Counted from the first letter of the stretch, positions 1 through 8,097 are shown. The stretch: 11,376 nucleotides of DNA from Pinguiococcus pyrenoidosus (GCA_019677205.1 JAAMXY010000098.1:1-11376), one strand, 5' to 3'. Notes: generated by a model not told the origin, from the sequence alone. Program-made: numbers and translations.

Positions 1-442
1 TGGGAAGAGCTGGTGAGAAGGGAGCCGTCGAAGGAGAAGATCTTCAAGATCGATTCGGAAGAGCGACAACTTGAAAGCGCCTCCACCGCAGGAGTCTGCT
101 GGTGCTCATCACCTAAGCCTGCTGCCTCACGAATCGCCGCGCCTGGTCCTTTGGAAGAACCGCACCGAAGTCTCGCACCCGTCACTCTTCAACCGTAAGC
201 AACCTTCTTGCGTATCACAATAGAGCTTACGCAAAAACTGACAAAGACGGTCGCAAGGCACCACCAGAAACTGGATAAGAGGCCGGTGCAACTCGGAGCG
301 GACCAGGACTAGCGCTCGTCTGAGAGTGGCTTCGCGTCCGCTGCCCGCGACTTCCTCCCATACACTTGATACACTATCAACATCGAGCTATGCTACGCGC
401 CTTCCTTGGTCTCGACGACCAGACGCTGGTGCCAGTGCCCAC
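1..442. other. Unassigned left edge, downstream of the ankyrin gene
   Basis: No gene can be supported here. One plus-strand frame is open from base 1 to a TAA at 196-198. Its first 20 or so residues (starting WEELVRREPSKEKIF) look somewhat protein-like, but the rest is low-quality Ser/Pro/Ala sequence with no family resemblance. It could be the last exon of a plus-strand gene entering from the left, converging on the ankyrin gene, or it could be chance. A GTGAGA at 13-18 could equally be a donor site ending an exon there. Bases 199-442 would include the 3' untranslated region of the minus-strand ankyrin gene. No AATAAA-type signal is evident. Confidence 0.3.
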
Positions 443-1465
443 TCAGCCGTACCAGTTATCCGAGTCGTCGAGACGCGCCTTCTGCATCTCTTCCAGTTGC
501 TTTGCCAAAACTTCTTCCCATAGCTCTCGCCACAGTTTCAAAAGCTGGTACGGTCGATCTTCCCTTGTGGCATCGGTTCTTCCAGCGTAATCGGCCTTGT
601 TCACCATGAAATAAAGCGTCTCTCGGTCTGACATTGAATCGAAGGTGAGCTTGAAAAAACTTGGTAGAATGGCCGAAAGTTGAGCTCTCAAGGCGGTGTA
701 CCGCTCCTCCGATAAACGAGCGTAATCCGCCACGTAAACCAGGCTCGCCATCCGATCCAGATCCTTTTTATTGATTGCATCTTCCATCGCCTCCGGAAGA
801 AGATTCTGCAAGCGATACCTCAAGGTATCAAATAGTGCGCTGTCTCGAGGAGCTTGCCTGAAAGACGTCAACAAGAAGTGTGGCCTCTCTCTGAACGAGT
901 ACTCGGTGATATCCGCGCCGCGTTCAAGAAGCAGCTGCAGAAGCTCCTCAACTTTCGTAAGATCCTCCCGACCGTAGAGCGGTCGAGCAACCCGCATGAG
1001 CAAGCCAAACGCTGAACTCCCTTCTTCCGCGTCTATCCGGTAGATGTTCGCGCCCTGTTTCACCAAGTACTCCGCGGCGTCAAAGTTTCTCCGCGATATG
1101 GCATAGTACAACGCAGTTCTGCCGCCCTTATCTAGCGCGTTAAGCTTTGCTCCCTGGCTTACGAGAAGAGGTACAACGCTCCGCGAGTCTTCAAGCAGCA
1201 CAGCACGATGAAGCAAAGTAGATCCGTATGGATCTTTCCAGAGGGCCGATCTCTTGTTTGCGACAACGATGTTTTCCACCGAATTATACCACCGCAATTC
1301 TAACGCGGCAAACGCCGCTTCTTTATCGGAACCCGATGTAAATCGCGATCGCGGGTTGGGAGAACCGCTGAAGCCGGACCGCGGCCGCGCCAGAGCGTTG
1401 GCGCAGTCTAAACGAGTGGCCACGAACAACAGCGCGAAGAGCACGCCACGCACGCCCTTGATCAT
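443..1465 (-). CDS. Secreted ankyrin-repeat protein
   Basis: A single-exon gene of 340 residues ending in TGA at 445-443. Residues 1-24 form a signal peptide: MIKG, a hydrophobic core (GVLFALLFVA), then a small-residue cleavage region near ANA. Residues 25-50 are a basic, Ser/Gly-rich stretch. Ankyrin repeats follow at about 80-112 (GSTLLHRAVLLEDSRSVVPLL, then a GAKLNA turn), 114-146 (GRTALYYAISRRNFDAAEYL, then GANIY) and a more divergent one at 148-188 ending LLERGADI. Residues 190-340 are helical and unrecognised, ending in an acidic tail. Ankyrin repeats bind protein partners and are usually cytosolic or nuclear, so the signal peptide is notable. The frame is open upstream to an ATG at 1606, giving 387 residues, but the extra 47 residues would bury the signal peptide, so the start at 1465 is preferred. 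Third-position GC looks lower than in the two genes upstream. The partner and function are unknown. Confidence 0.8.
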   Translation of the reverse strand: MIKGVRGVLFALLFVATRLDCANALARPRSGFSGSPNPRSRFTSGSDKEAAFAALELRWYNSVENIVVANKRSALWKDPYGSTLLHRAVLLEDSRSVVPLLVSQGAKLNALDKGGRTALYYAISRRNFDAAEYLVKQGANIYRIDAEEGSSAFGLLMRVARPLYGREDLTKVEELLQLLLERGADITEYSFRERPHFLLTSFRQAPRDSALFDTLRYRLQNLLPEAMEDAINKKDLDRMASLVYVADYARLSEERYTALRAQLSAILPSFFKLTFDSMSDRETLYFMVNKADYAGRTDATREDRPYQLLKLWRELWEEVLAKQLEEMQKARLDDSDNWYG

Positions 1466-1982
1466 GCTTGCTGCTTCTGTACGTGTTCGTGGTCGCGCAT
1501 CCCAGGTGTGGGGCCACGTGGATGATGCCGATCGTGCACAGATTGGAACCGCACTGGAAGCGAAGAGGTCCATCGAAGCGTTTGGCGCTCTCCTCCGATG
1601 TGCCACTTGTGGCTGTTAGTATAAATATGACTCCCTATCGACATATCAGATCCTTGTTCTTCCCGAAGTCCCGAAGTCTTCGCAGATCACACGATGCTTT
1701 GCGTCAGACCCCAAAGCAACGAAGCAATTTACGCGTCTCGTCTGTACGAGTCCCTCTGCTACGAAGCTGAACGGCATAGCGAGGCAGTGTTTCCAGGCGC
1801 CTGCCGGTGTAGATGCCGCCGGCATCAGACCTGCTCCAAGTCGAGGCGAAGGGCGAAAGGAGCAACTGTAGAGGATATGCTTCTGGCGTCCGTCTCGGAC
1901 TGCCTGCGTGATCTTCTGAACACAAGACGACTTCCTAAGACAAGCTGCCTTCACAAAGGCGCGTCGTTCATCTACCCTTCTC

Positions 1983-1995
1983 TTAACCCTAACCC
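1983..1995. repeat. Two-unit telomere-like motif (TTAACCCTAACCC)
   Basis: Thirteen bases match two tandem CCCTAA units (TTAGGG on the other strand), the telomeric repeat used by many eukaryotes including stramenopiles. At this length it may be chance, a relic, or a telo-box-like promoter element. It is far too short to mark a telomere. It lies about 520 bases upstream of the ankyrin ATG. Confidence 0.3.
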
Positions 1996-2062
1996 AAAAG
2001 AAGTGCGCGAGTCGAGGCCCTCTGCTGACCTTCAGATCAACCACGAGTCCATGCATAGCAGT

Positions 2063-2080
2063 ACACATATAACACATATA
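2063..2080. repeat. Perfect 9-base tandem duplication (ACACATATA x2)
   Basis: Two exact adjacent copies of ACACATATA, followed by a decayed third (AGACATACA). On the minus strand this reads as TATATGTGT repeats, so it is locally AT-rich and TATA-like. It is about 600 bases from the ankyrin ATG, so a promoter role is speculative. Confidence 0.5.
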
Positions 2081-2180
2081 AGACATACAACACAGCTCCC
2101 ACTTCAGCCGTCGTCGGCTTCCGCTTTTGAGCGCCTCCTTCTCCATTTTCAACGTCTCAGCCAAACACGCCCGAAGGCCG

Positions 2181-4406
2181 CTAGGTGCGATTTTCGATCC
2201 TTCGTTCAAGCGCTTCAATCTTCTGCGTAAGATTCCCCACCCGCCACTCCTTCCGCATCTTGGCCTTCTGATGGTTCTCCTGCGCTCGCTGGCGGTACGC
2301 AGGCAGCTTCCTCTCATCTGTCATCCTCTCCTGCGTCATCGCGATCTTCTCGTCGAACATCGTGATGTCTGCCGCAAGACGCTCCTCCAGCATCTCTAGC
2401 CTCTCTAGCAGCGACATCGGCGCCGCTGTCGGAGGCTCCGTGGGCGTCGGCGCCGGCGACGGCGGGAGAGACACGCTGTCCATGCTAAGGTCGGCGCCAG
2501 TGAAGATGAGGCTCCCACCATCGGAGGTGTCGGCGGACACCACCGCGCCGTCCTCGTAGAACGTGCCACAGGACGCTACATCGGAGAGCTGGAAGTTGCC
2601 GTGGCCGTAGAAGCCTCTCGTCACCCTGCCGCTGCCGTCGCCATTGACCTCTCCAAACCTGCCCAGTCTGCCGCCCCACGCGCCGTCGTCGGCCGAGAAG
2701 TACACGCCCGAGCGTCGCGTGGTGCAGATCGTGGTGGCCGCAGTTCTCGCCGAGCCCTTGGCGGAGGCACTGAAGCGCCATCGGCCAGAGAAGGTCACAT
2801 CATCTTGGTCGGGCCTTCGCACCGTCCAAGTCACGTCTTCTGCGCTTTCGACGGCGGAGGTCATTCTCTCGTCGATGGTCTTGAAGTCGGAGAATTGCCA
2901 CACGATCAGCATGTCGACCGCCGTCGAGAAGTCGCCGCTGTAGGACACCAGCTGCGTCCAGGCGTCGTGGACCTCCTCCAAGGCGTCGATGTTGAAGAAC
3001 GGCCGACTTGGCGTCAGTGGCGCCACGGGGTCTTCTCCGCGACGACTACAGCGCAGCTCTTCGGCGCAGGCGCGACTATTGATGACGAGGAAGAGTCGCC
3101 TGAGCGTGGACGGCGTTGGCATGGCCGTCATCGTCGGCGACGGCGTGGGCGGTGGCGTCGGGCTTTCACTCGGCGCTTCGCTTGGTTTGTCACTCGGCGC
3201 TGCGCTGGGCATCATGCTTCGCGTCGGGTAGGAGCTGGGCAACGGCGTCGGGCCCGGCGTCGGCGCTCGACTACTCGTGGGCATCATCGTCGGCGGCATC
3301 GTGGGCACCGAAGAGGGAGGTCGCGAGAGGCCTTCGAAAGCGGCGTCTCCCAGGAACAGCCAGGTGGCGCCCTTGTCGTTCGACACGACGATCTCTCCGG
3401 CTTCTCGGAAGAAGCGACACTCGGAGATGTCGTCTCTGTTGAAGTTGCCCTGTCCGTAAAAGTTCCGCAGCGTGCTCGAGTCGTCGCCGTCTAAGTGACC
3501 GTTGCGGCCGCCCCAAGCGCCGTCGTCGGCAGAGAGCATGTAGCGGCCGTCGCGAGCGACAGTACACACCGTAGTGCCATTGCCAGGCTGATCTCGCCCT
3601 CGGGCGCGACCACTGAAGCGCCAGACGCCGTGGAACTCCTCGGGGCGTCGGCGGGGTCTTAGCACTGTCCAGCGCACGTCTTCTCCCTGCTCCACGGCGT
3701 CGGTGAAGCGCTGGTCCAGGCTTTTGCTGCCGGAGAAGAGCCACAGAATCACCATATCGGGATCCGCGTCCACGTCGCCGGCGTAGTACAACACCTGCGT
3801 CCAGCTGGAATGCTCTCTGTCCAACATGCTGATGTCGAAGTAGGCAGCGCCGGCCGGAACGGCTTGGTCGACGCATGGGACATACTCGGCGCAGCTGGTG
3901 CCATTGAGAACCGCAAAGGGCTCTTCAGCACGGAAGGCTCTTCGGGAAAAGTCCGACTGTCCATCGCGGCGTCGGACAGACCGATCGACGCCGGCGGCGG
4001 CCGCGAGAGCCTCAGCATCGACGTACGCGGGTGCATGAGCTTTTCCTGGCCAGCGCAGCTGCCAGCAAGAGCCTTGGCCCTTCACTTGCGTCGCGAGGCC
4101 TTCCATGCCTGACTCGGCGTCGCGGAGGAGTAAGGAGGTGTGCAGTAGCTGGAGTTGCAGCTCGACGTCGCTGGGCCATGTGCAGATCGCATCTGCGGCC
4201 GCTTCCACTTCCAGACGCAGCGTGATAGCAGATGGCGTCTGATGCAGGAGCGTCGGCGGCTGCGCGAGGCGGCAATTGGAGGCGTCGTGAGGCCAAAGCA
4301 TGGCGGCGGAAGGCTTGAGCATCTCACACGGTTCTAGGGCGGCTCTTTCAGCCACCGCGCTCAGCGCCATTCCCAGCACAACAAATAAAAGGCCCTCCGA
4401 AGCCAT
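2181..4406 (-). CDS. Secreted protein with tandem four-cysteine domains and a C-terminal helical module
   Basis: A single-exon gene of 741 residues, of no family I recognise. The start at 4406 gives a clean signal peptide (ASEGLLFVVLGMALSAVA). An in-frame ATG nine codons upstream (4433) would add a polar leader and is less likely. Residues 25-160 are a Cys-containing region of unknown type. Two copies of one domain follow, at about 164-356 and 439-639. Each begins with a CAE-x3-C pair and then has WTQ, a GD, a W-x-F-S stretch, ED-V-x-WTV, G-x-WRFS, T-x-C-T, SADDGAWGGR, FYG-x-GNF and a fourth Cys, so two disulfides per copy are plausible. A linker rich in Pro, Thr and Ser (about 362-434) separates them, and a shorter P/T linker precedes the charged helical module at 666-741. 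That module is shared with the 5'-nucleotidase encoded next upstream. No transmembrane segment or anchor follows, so an extracellular or cell-wall location is inferred. Confidence 0.85.
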   Translation of the reverse strand: MASEGLLFVVLGMALSAVAERAALEPCEMLKPSAAMLWPHDASNCRLAQPPTLLHQTPSAITLRLEVEAAADAICTWPSDVELQLQLLHTSLLLRDAESGMEGLATQVKGQGSCWQLRWPGKAHAPAYVDAEALAAAAGVDRSVRRRDGQSDFSRRAFRAEEPFAVLNGTSCAEYVPCVDQAVPAGAAYFDISMLDREHSSWTQVLYYAGDVDADPDMVILWLFSGSKSLDQRFTDAVEQGEDVRWTVLRPRRRPEEFHGVWRFSGRARGRDQPGNGTTVCTVARDGRYMLSADDGAWGGRNGHLDGDDSSTLRNFYGQGNFNRDDISECRFFREAGEIVVSNDKGATWLFLGDAAFEGLSRPPSSVPTMPPTMMPTSSRAPTPGPTPLPSSYPTRSMMPSAAPSDKPSEAPSESPTPPPTPSPTMTAMPTPSTLRRLFLVINSRACAEELRCSRRGEDPVAPLTPSRPFFNIDALEEVHDAWTQLVSYSGDFSTAVDMLIVWQFSDFKTIDERMTSAVESAEDVTWTVRRPDQDDVTFSGRWRFSASAKGSARTAATTICTTRRSGVYFSADDGAWGGRLGRFGEVNGDGSGRVTRGFYGHGNFQLSDVASCGTFYEDGAVVSADTSDGGSLIFTGADLSMDSVSLPPSPAPTPTEPPTAAPMSLLERLEMLEERLAADITMFDEKIAMTQERMTDERKLPAYRQRAQENHQKAKMRKEWRVGNLTQKIEALERRIENRT
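2184..2411 (-). other. Shared helical module, copy 1 (C terminus of the tandem-domain protein)
   Basis: This segment encodes the last 76 residues, which are rich in Glu, Arg, Lys and Ala with heptad-like hydrophobic spacing. It aligns without gaps to the segment encoded at 7349-7122 in the nucleotidase gene. Shared residues include FD-x-KIA-x-T, DE-x-K-x-P, R-x2-AQ-x-N, RKE, KI and E-x-R. The conserved Pro between two helical stretches suggests a helix-turn-helix hairpin, possibly a coiled coil. The function is unknown; pairing between the two proteins is a reasonable guess. Confidence 0.8.
2490..3092 (-). other. Tandem domain copy B of the secreted protein
   Basis: This segment encodes the second copy of the unrecognised four-cysteine domain (about residues 439-639). 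Its cysteines match those of copy A: CAEELRC, then TTIC, then SC. It shares SADDGAWGGR exactly with copy A and has FYGHGNF where copy A has FYGQGNF. An insertion of a few residues lies between SADDGAWGGR and FYGHGNF. Confidence 0.8.
3105..3323 (-). other. Pro/Thr/Ser-rich linker between the tandem domains
   Basis: This segment encodes about 73 residues with repeated P-T, P-S and A-P-x-P motifs (for example APSDKPSEAPSESPTPPP). It is a flexible, probably O-glycosylated extracellular spacer. Linkers of this style are common in secreted proteins of heterokont algae. It is one of the main reasons for the stramenopile assignment. Confidence 0.75.
3339..3917 (-). other. Tandem domain copy A of the secreted protein
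   Basis: This segment encodes the first copy of the unrecognised domain (about residues 164-356). It opens with FAVLNGTSCAEYVPC, where copy B has FLVINSRACAEELRC. It ends with an aromatic strand (ATWLFLGD) matching SLIFTGAD in copy B. The regular alternation of hydrophobic and polar residues suggests a beta-rich fold. NGTS and NGTT are possible N-glycosylation sites. Confidence 0.8.
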
Positions 4407-5289
4407 CGTAGTATGCTTTGCCGCTGAACTCAATTGCGAAGGAGAAATGGTTTACGTCTTCGGCTTCGGAGGCGGAAAAGGTGGTTATGTCCCGACTTCG
4501 CTTCGGCGGCACCGGTTCCTTATTCCTGTCTTCTGCAGCTTCGACTGTGGCTGTAGCACAGCGGGGAAAGGCGGATGTGGCGGGCGTCGCAGCTTTCTAC
4601 GGGACTTCAAGCTGCAGCAGAGGTAGTACAGGTGATACAAGTATCCAGGGACCGCCATTGATTGCCCGAGAGTCGTCCTGTGCTTGGCGTCGTATGGGTG
4701 AAGAAGGAGCTGGCTTGGATCGGCGAATCTTCCAGGGAGAAACCTCGCCTGTAGCATGGGCCGAGAGTGTTGGGGTGGTCACCGGCAGTTGTCCTGTGAG
4801 AGGCTAGGATAGCGCTTCGCGGGACTTAGGATCCGCACACCATTGGGCGGCACCTCTCCTTTGCCTACTTCTGCGTGGCCTATGGATTCGCCAAGCCAGG
4901 AGAACATACCATACAGTATGCAGTATGACTATGGGGCCAGTGGCTGCTCTTCTAAAGCGAGAGCGCACGACAGATCGTATCGACCAAGACGTAGCAGAGA
5001 CTCGCGCCGGGCATCGGCGTCTTAACCCCATTTCGTGCTTGAGGTCTTATTATCGTACTGGGTGGGTCTCGAAGCTGTCCTCCTTCCCAGCACTCTGTCC
5101 TCTTGCTTGCAGTCGCGTGCCGCACTCTAGTGCACCTCGCTGGTAGCGAGTCTCCTGTTTCTATGTATGCTTATACTGGATATATGTCGAAAAAGATACC
5201 GATGACAAGCTGTCTACATGCACGCCGCAAAGGAGTATCTCGCTAGACGCTTCCCCTGACCTCATACTCCAAGCGTCTTACAAAGGCTG
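4407..5289. other. Intergenic spacer between the nucleotidase and tandem-domain genes
   Basis: This 883-base spacer should contain the nucleotidase 3' untranslated region and the promoter of the tandem-domain gene. No coding region is convincing on either strand. On the minus strand there is a possible CCAAT box (CGCCCAATGG) near 4840-4850, about 435 bases upstream of the ATG. A TATAAG lies near 5170, too far away to assign. An 11-base near-palindrome (CATACAGTATG) followed by a second CAGTATG lies around 4911-4928 and has no known role. Confidence 0.45.
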
Positions 5290-8097
5290 CTAAGCCAGGT
5301 CCTCCGGCACGGGCGAGAAGCTCTGGGTGGAGTACTCGTCCAGCGGGAGCTTGGTGAGCTCCTGATTGGGCTGGGCCTCGATGTAGTCCGCCAATGCCTG
5401 CGCGTACTCCACGAAGAGCTCGGTCGCATCTTGCTCTCCAAAGACCAGATAGTTGTCGCGGCCTTCCGCGATGAAGTCATTGGTGCCAACTCGGTACATT
5501 GCGTCGCTGTCGACTGGCCTCCACTCGCCAGCCAGGCGCGGGTTCACCTGTACATTGGAGATGCGGCGTCCAAAGACCTCGTCCAAGTCGACGTGGAAAC
5601 GCAGGCCGGAGGCGTAGGGATAACTCCCGGTAGAGCCGCCCTGCGCCACGAAGTTGTCCAGCGCCTGTTCGAGTACCAACACGATGTCCGCGCCGCTGAG
5701 CTGGAACTCCACCAGGAAGTTGCTGAAGGGCAAAACGGTGAACACGTCGTCCAGCGTGATGTCGCCCTGCGCCACATCCACGCGCACGCCGCCGGCGTTC
5801 TGGATGCTTATGTCCGCCGTGGGGATACTCTCCAGAAACGCGCGGGCCACCACTTGCTGGATATCTCCGCCATTGGGGAACGTGTCTGCCACATCGCACA
5901 CGGCGCTGCGACCTTGGCCAGGAACGCGCTCGAGACACAGGTCTTCCAGTGCCCTGCCCACCACTTCGCTGAACTGGTCGTTGCGCTGCGCATCCAACAC
6001 GTCCAGCGCCTCGCGCGCAGCGGCGTCACCGTTACCAACGGGCATGAAAAGGGGACCCAGCGCATCCAGCACCGCCGCGGCGTCTTCGCCGTCGAGAGTG
6101 GCGTCGTTTGCAGCCATCGTGGTCTCATCGACGGGAATGACGGGCGTGCCCTCGCAGAACAGCAGATCGCCATCTTCATTGAAGTACGCAGAGACGCGGC
6201 CCACGAGGTCGGCGAACTGATACGCAGTCACGACGCACACGCGCTTGCCGTCCGCGCCGATCGCCGTTGTGGGATAGTCTCCGAGGATGTTGCCGATGGT
6301 GCTCGCGCCGTCGTCGAACACCGGCGACAGCAGCGTATGCGAGTCGCCGCCGACGATGATGTCGACGCCACGGAGCTTGGTGGCCAAATCCAGGTCGCGC
6401 TCGAAGCCGATGTGCGTGAGTAGCACAATGTGCTTCACGCCCAGCGCCGTGAGTTCGTCGATGTGCAGCTGCGCCGCCGCCAGCTCGTCGGTTAAGATGG
6501 TGCCGGCGTCGGGGCGGGAGGACTGGAGCGTCTTGGACACGATGTCGATGCCGATCACGCCGACTTCCACTCCCTCTACGTCCAGGATGGTGAAGTCGTC
6601 GATCTTGCCTTGCAGCGGCGACGTCGGGCCCGGCTCGATGTTGGCGCCCACGATGGCGGTGTTGCAGTCCTGAGTCAGCTGGTCGATGAAGGTCGCCAAG
6701 TTGCCTTGACAGAAAAAGTGGCGCGGCACGCCTCAGGTGTAAGAGCCGTGATGGAACGAGACTACTGCCCCCGCCACCGCACATATGACATGGACTCACC
6801 ATCCCCGTCGTCAAACTCGTGGTTTCCAGGAGCGAAGGCGTCGAAGCAGATGAAGTCCATCATCTCGGCGTCGGCGGAGGACCCGAACAGCGTGTAAAAA
6901 CTGGTGCCCGTGATGGCATCTCCGGCGTGAAGCTTGATGGCGTTCGGGTACGTCGCTTCCAGCTGGCTGACGGCCTCGACAAGTCTGGGGAAGCCGCCGT
7001 AGGTCACTTCAACCTCGGCCGCGTCCACACTGAGGCCGACGTCGCTCGCGTCGAAGACGAAGTCGCCGGCCGTGAGGTGCGAGTGGTGGTCGTTGATGTG
7101 CAAGGTGGTGAACGAAAACGCACTGATCTCCTTGAGACGCTCCTCCACGCCAGCGATCTTCGCCTCGAAGCGCTCCGAAAAGCTCTCCTTCCGAGCCAGC
7201 GCGGTGGCTAAGTTGTTCTGTGCGTTCGCGCGAAACGTGGGCGACTTGGTCTCGTCGTTGGCGTTGGCCTCCGTCTGGGCGATCTTGCCGTCAAAGCCGG
7301 CCACGAGCTCCGCCAGCTTGCCGCGCAGGAACGCGAGCTTGTCGGTCAAGAACTGCTCCTTAGTCGGCACCACCGTGAAGCTCTGCTCGGCGTAGTAGCT
7401 CACGAGGTCGAAGTCTTCGGCGTCTTCGTACCCAACGAAGTTGCCCGGGTCCGTCAGCAGCGCCAGGATGTCGCCCTCGGTGCCCACGGACAGGTCGTAA
7501 TAGTGGTTGATGGGGTTGCGCGGGAGGATGATGTTGGCCTCCTCCAGACTCGGCGGCAGCGCCGAGGTGGTGGACGAGAGGGCGTCGGTCCAGCCAGCCG
7601 ACGCGTAGGTCGCAGCATAGATGAAGTTGACGGCTTCGTTGCAGACCTCGTAGACGATGATCGAATCTCCCGAGTTGCTGCGAAAGAAACGGCGTCATAT
7701 TCGAGGGGCACCACCGCAGCGGGCCTCTCGCCAGCATCCATGGCGTCTAAACGCACCTCAGAGCGAAGCCCGAGTCTGCAGTGGAGAACTCCGCTCCCGG
7801 GTAGAGGAAGATGCTGCCCGCGGGAAGATCCGCCTGCGCTACGAAGCTCTCGATGCCCTCAGTCTCGCGGAAGGTGCCATCGCTTCGGTAGCCATTGTCG
7901 GTGATGAAGAAGTTGGTTCCCTTCGGAATGTCCACCAGCGTGGTAAACACCACTTGCTCCGGATCGTCATCCCCGTCAGCATCCGCCTGGACGGCCACGA
8001 TGGCAATGTCCCCTGGGCGGAAGTAGCACTGCTGTGCAGCAGCCGACGCAAATGACAGCGCCGCAAGGAGCACGAAGGAGAAGAAGGGCGTCATCAT
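5290..8097 (-). CDS. Secreted 5'-nucleotidase with extra N-terminal domain and helical module (3 exons)
   Basis: The spliced exons 8097-7757, 7677-6800 and 6704-5290 total 2634 bases, encoding 877 residues ending in TAG. Residues 1-22 are a signal peptide (FSFVLLAALSFASAAA); either of two adjacent ATGs, 8097 or 8094, could be used. Residues 24-200 are a beta-rich domain (PGDIAIVAV, VDIPKGTNFFITDNGY, FALSNSGDS) resembling lamin-tail-like domains at the N termini of bacterial secreted proteins. The helical module shared with the next gene spans 224-299. The metallophosphatase domain starts at 303: IND-x-H (D310, H312), GDAITG (D367), GNHEFD (N399, H400), THIGFE (H504) and GGDSHT (525-530). The C-terminal substrate domain has NAGGVR (709), PFSN (732), ASGLRF and GRDNY (821). 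The family hydrolyses nucleoside 5'-monophosphates, or UDP-sugars, outside the cell. No C-terminal hydrophobic anchor is seen, so it is probably secreted. Substrate preference cannot be read from sequence. Confidence 0.9.
6705..6799 (-). other. Intron 2 of the 5'-nucleotidase gene
   Basis: A 95-base phase-1 intron. The donor is G|GTGAGT directly after the codons for GNHEFDDGD. The acceptor is CTTTTTCTGTCAAG|GC, with a good pyrimidine tract and a CTTAC branch-like motif upstream. Removing it joins two open frames so that the family's catalytic GNHEFDDG motif runs directly into the expected NLATFIDQL region. Read-through would meet an in-frame TAG. Confidence 0.9.
7122..7349 (-). other. Shared helical module, copy 2 (inside the 5'-nucleotidase)
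   Basis: This segment encodes residues 224-299, between the N-terminal domain and the phosphatase domain. It is Ala/Glu/Lys-rich and predicted helical. It aligns without gaps over 76 residues with the C terminus of the neighbouring tandem-domain protein, with 27 identities by hand count. An insertion of this kind just before the phosphatase domain is not part of the 5'-nucleotidase fold as I know it. Confidence 0.8.
7678..7756 (-). other. Intron 1 of the 5'-nucleotidase gene
   Basis: A 79-base phase-2 intron. The donor is GAG|GTGCGT and the acceptor is CGTTTCTTTCGCAG|C, with a TATGAC branch-like motif just upstream. Splicing rebuilds FALSNSGDSIIVYEV, a continuous beta-domain sequence. Read-through hits an in-frame TAG a few bases into the intron. 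Confidence 0.88.

Larger units (their letters stand above)
1466..2180. other. Intergenic spacer, probable ankyrin-gene promoter
   Basis: This 715-base spacer lies between the 3' end of the tandem-domain gene and the ATG of the ankyrin gene. It should contain the 3' untranslated region of the former and the promoter of the latter. The open frames crossing it (for example minus 2317-1646 and plus 1694-2230) have no domain resemblance, overlap the real gene, and are rich in Arg/Ser/Cys as chance frames in GC-rich DNA tend to be. An AT-rich octamer at 1620-1627 reads TATAAATA on the plus strand and TATTTATA on the minus strand, 155 bases upstream of the ankyrin ATG. It is a weak TATA candidate because the better orientation points away from the gene. 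Confidence 0.5.

Noticed and set aside
13-198. Plus-strand frame at the left edge as a gene
   Set aside because: It is open from base 1 but short, and most of it does not look like conserved protein. It is kept only as a possible partial exon in the description of the left edge.
1983-1995. Telomere or chromosome end
   Set aside because: Only two CCCTAA units, flanked by ordinary sequence and genes on both sides.
1646-2317. Minus-strand open frame of 223 residues between two genes
   Set aside because: It overlaps the 3' end of the tandem-domain gene in another frame, lacks domain features, and is Arg/Cys/Ser-rich like chance frames.
2601-3494. Plus-strand open frame (297 residues) opposite the tandem-domain gene
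   Set aside because: Extreme Arg/His runs and no domain resemblance; it is the antisense shadow of a conserved tandem repeat.
5431-6423. Long plus-strand open frame (330 residues) opposite the nucleotidase
   Set aside because: It is antisense to an exon with clear family motifs, and its His/Val/Ala-rich sequence has no recognisable domain. GC-rich codon use on the minus strand keeps this antisense frame open.
6705-7756. Frameshifts breaking the nucleotidase into a pseudogene
   Set aside because: Both apparent breaks coincide with canonical GT-AG introns whose removal restores conserved motifs exactly in frame.
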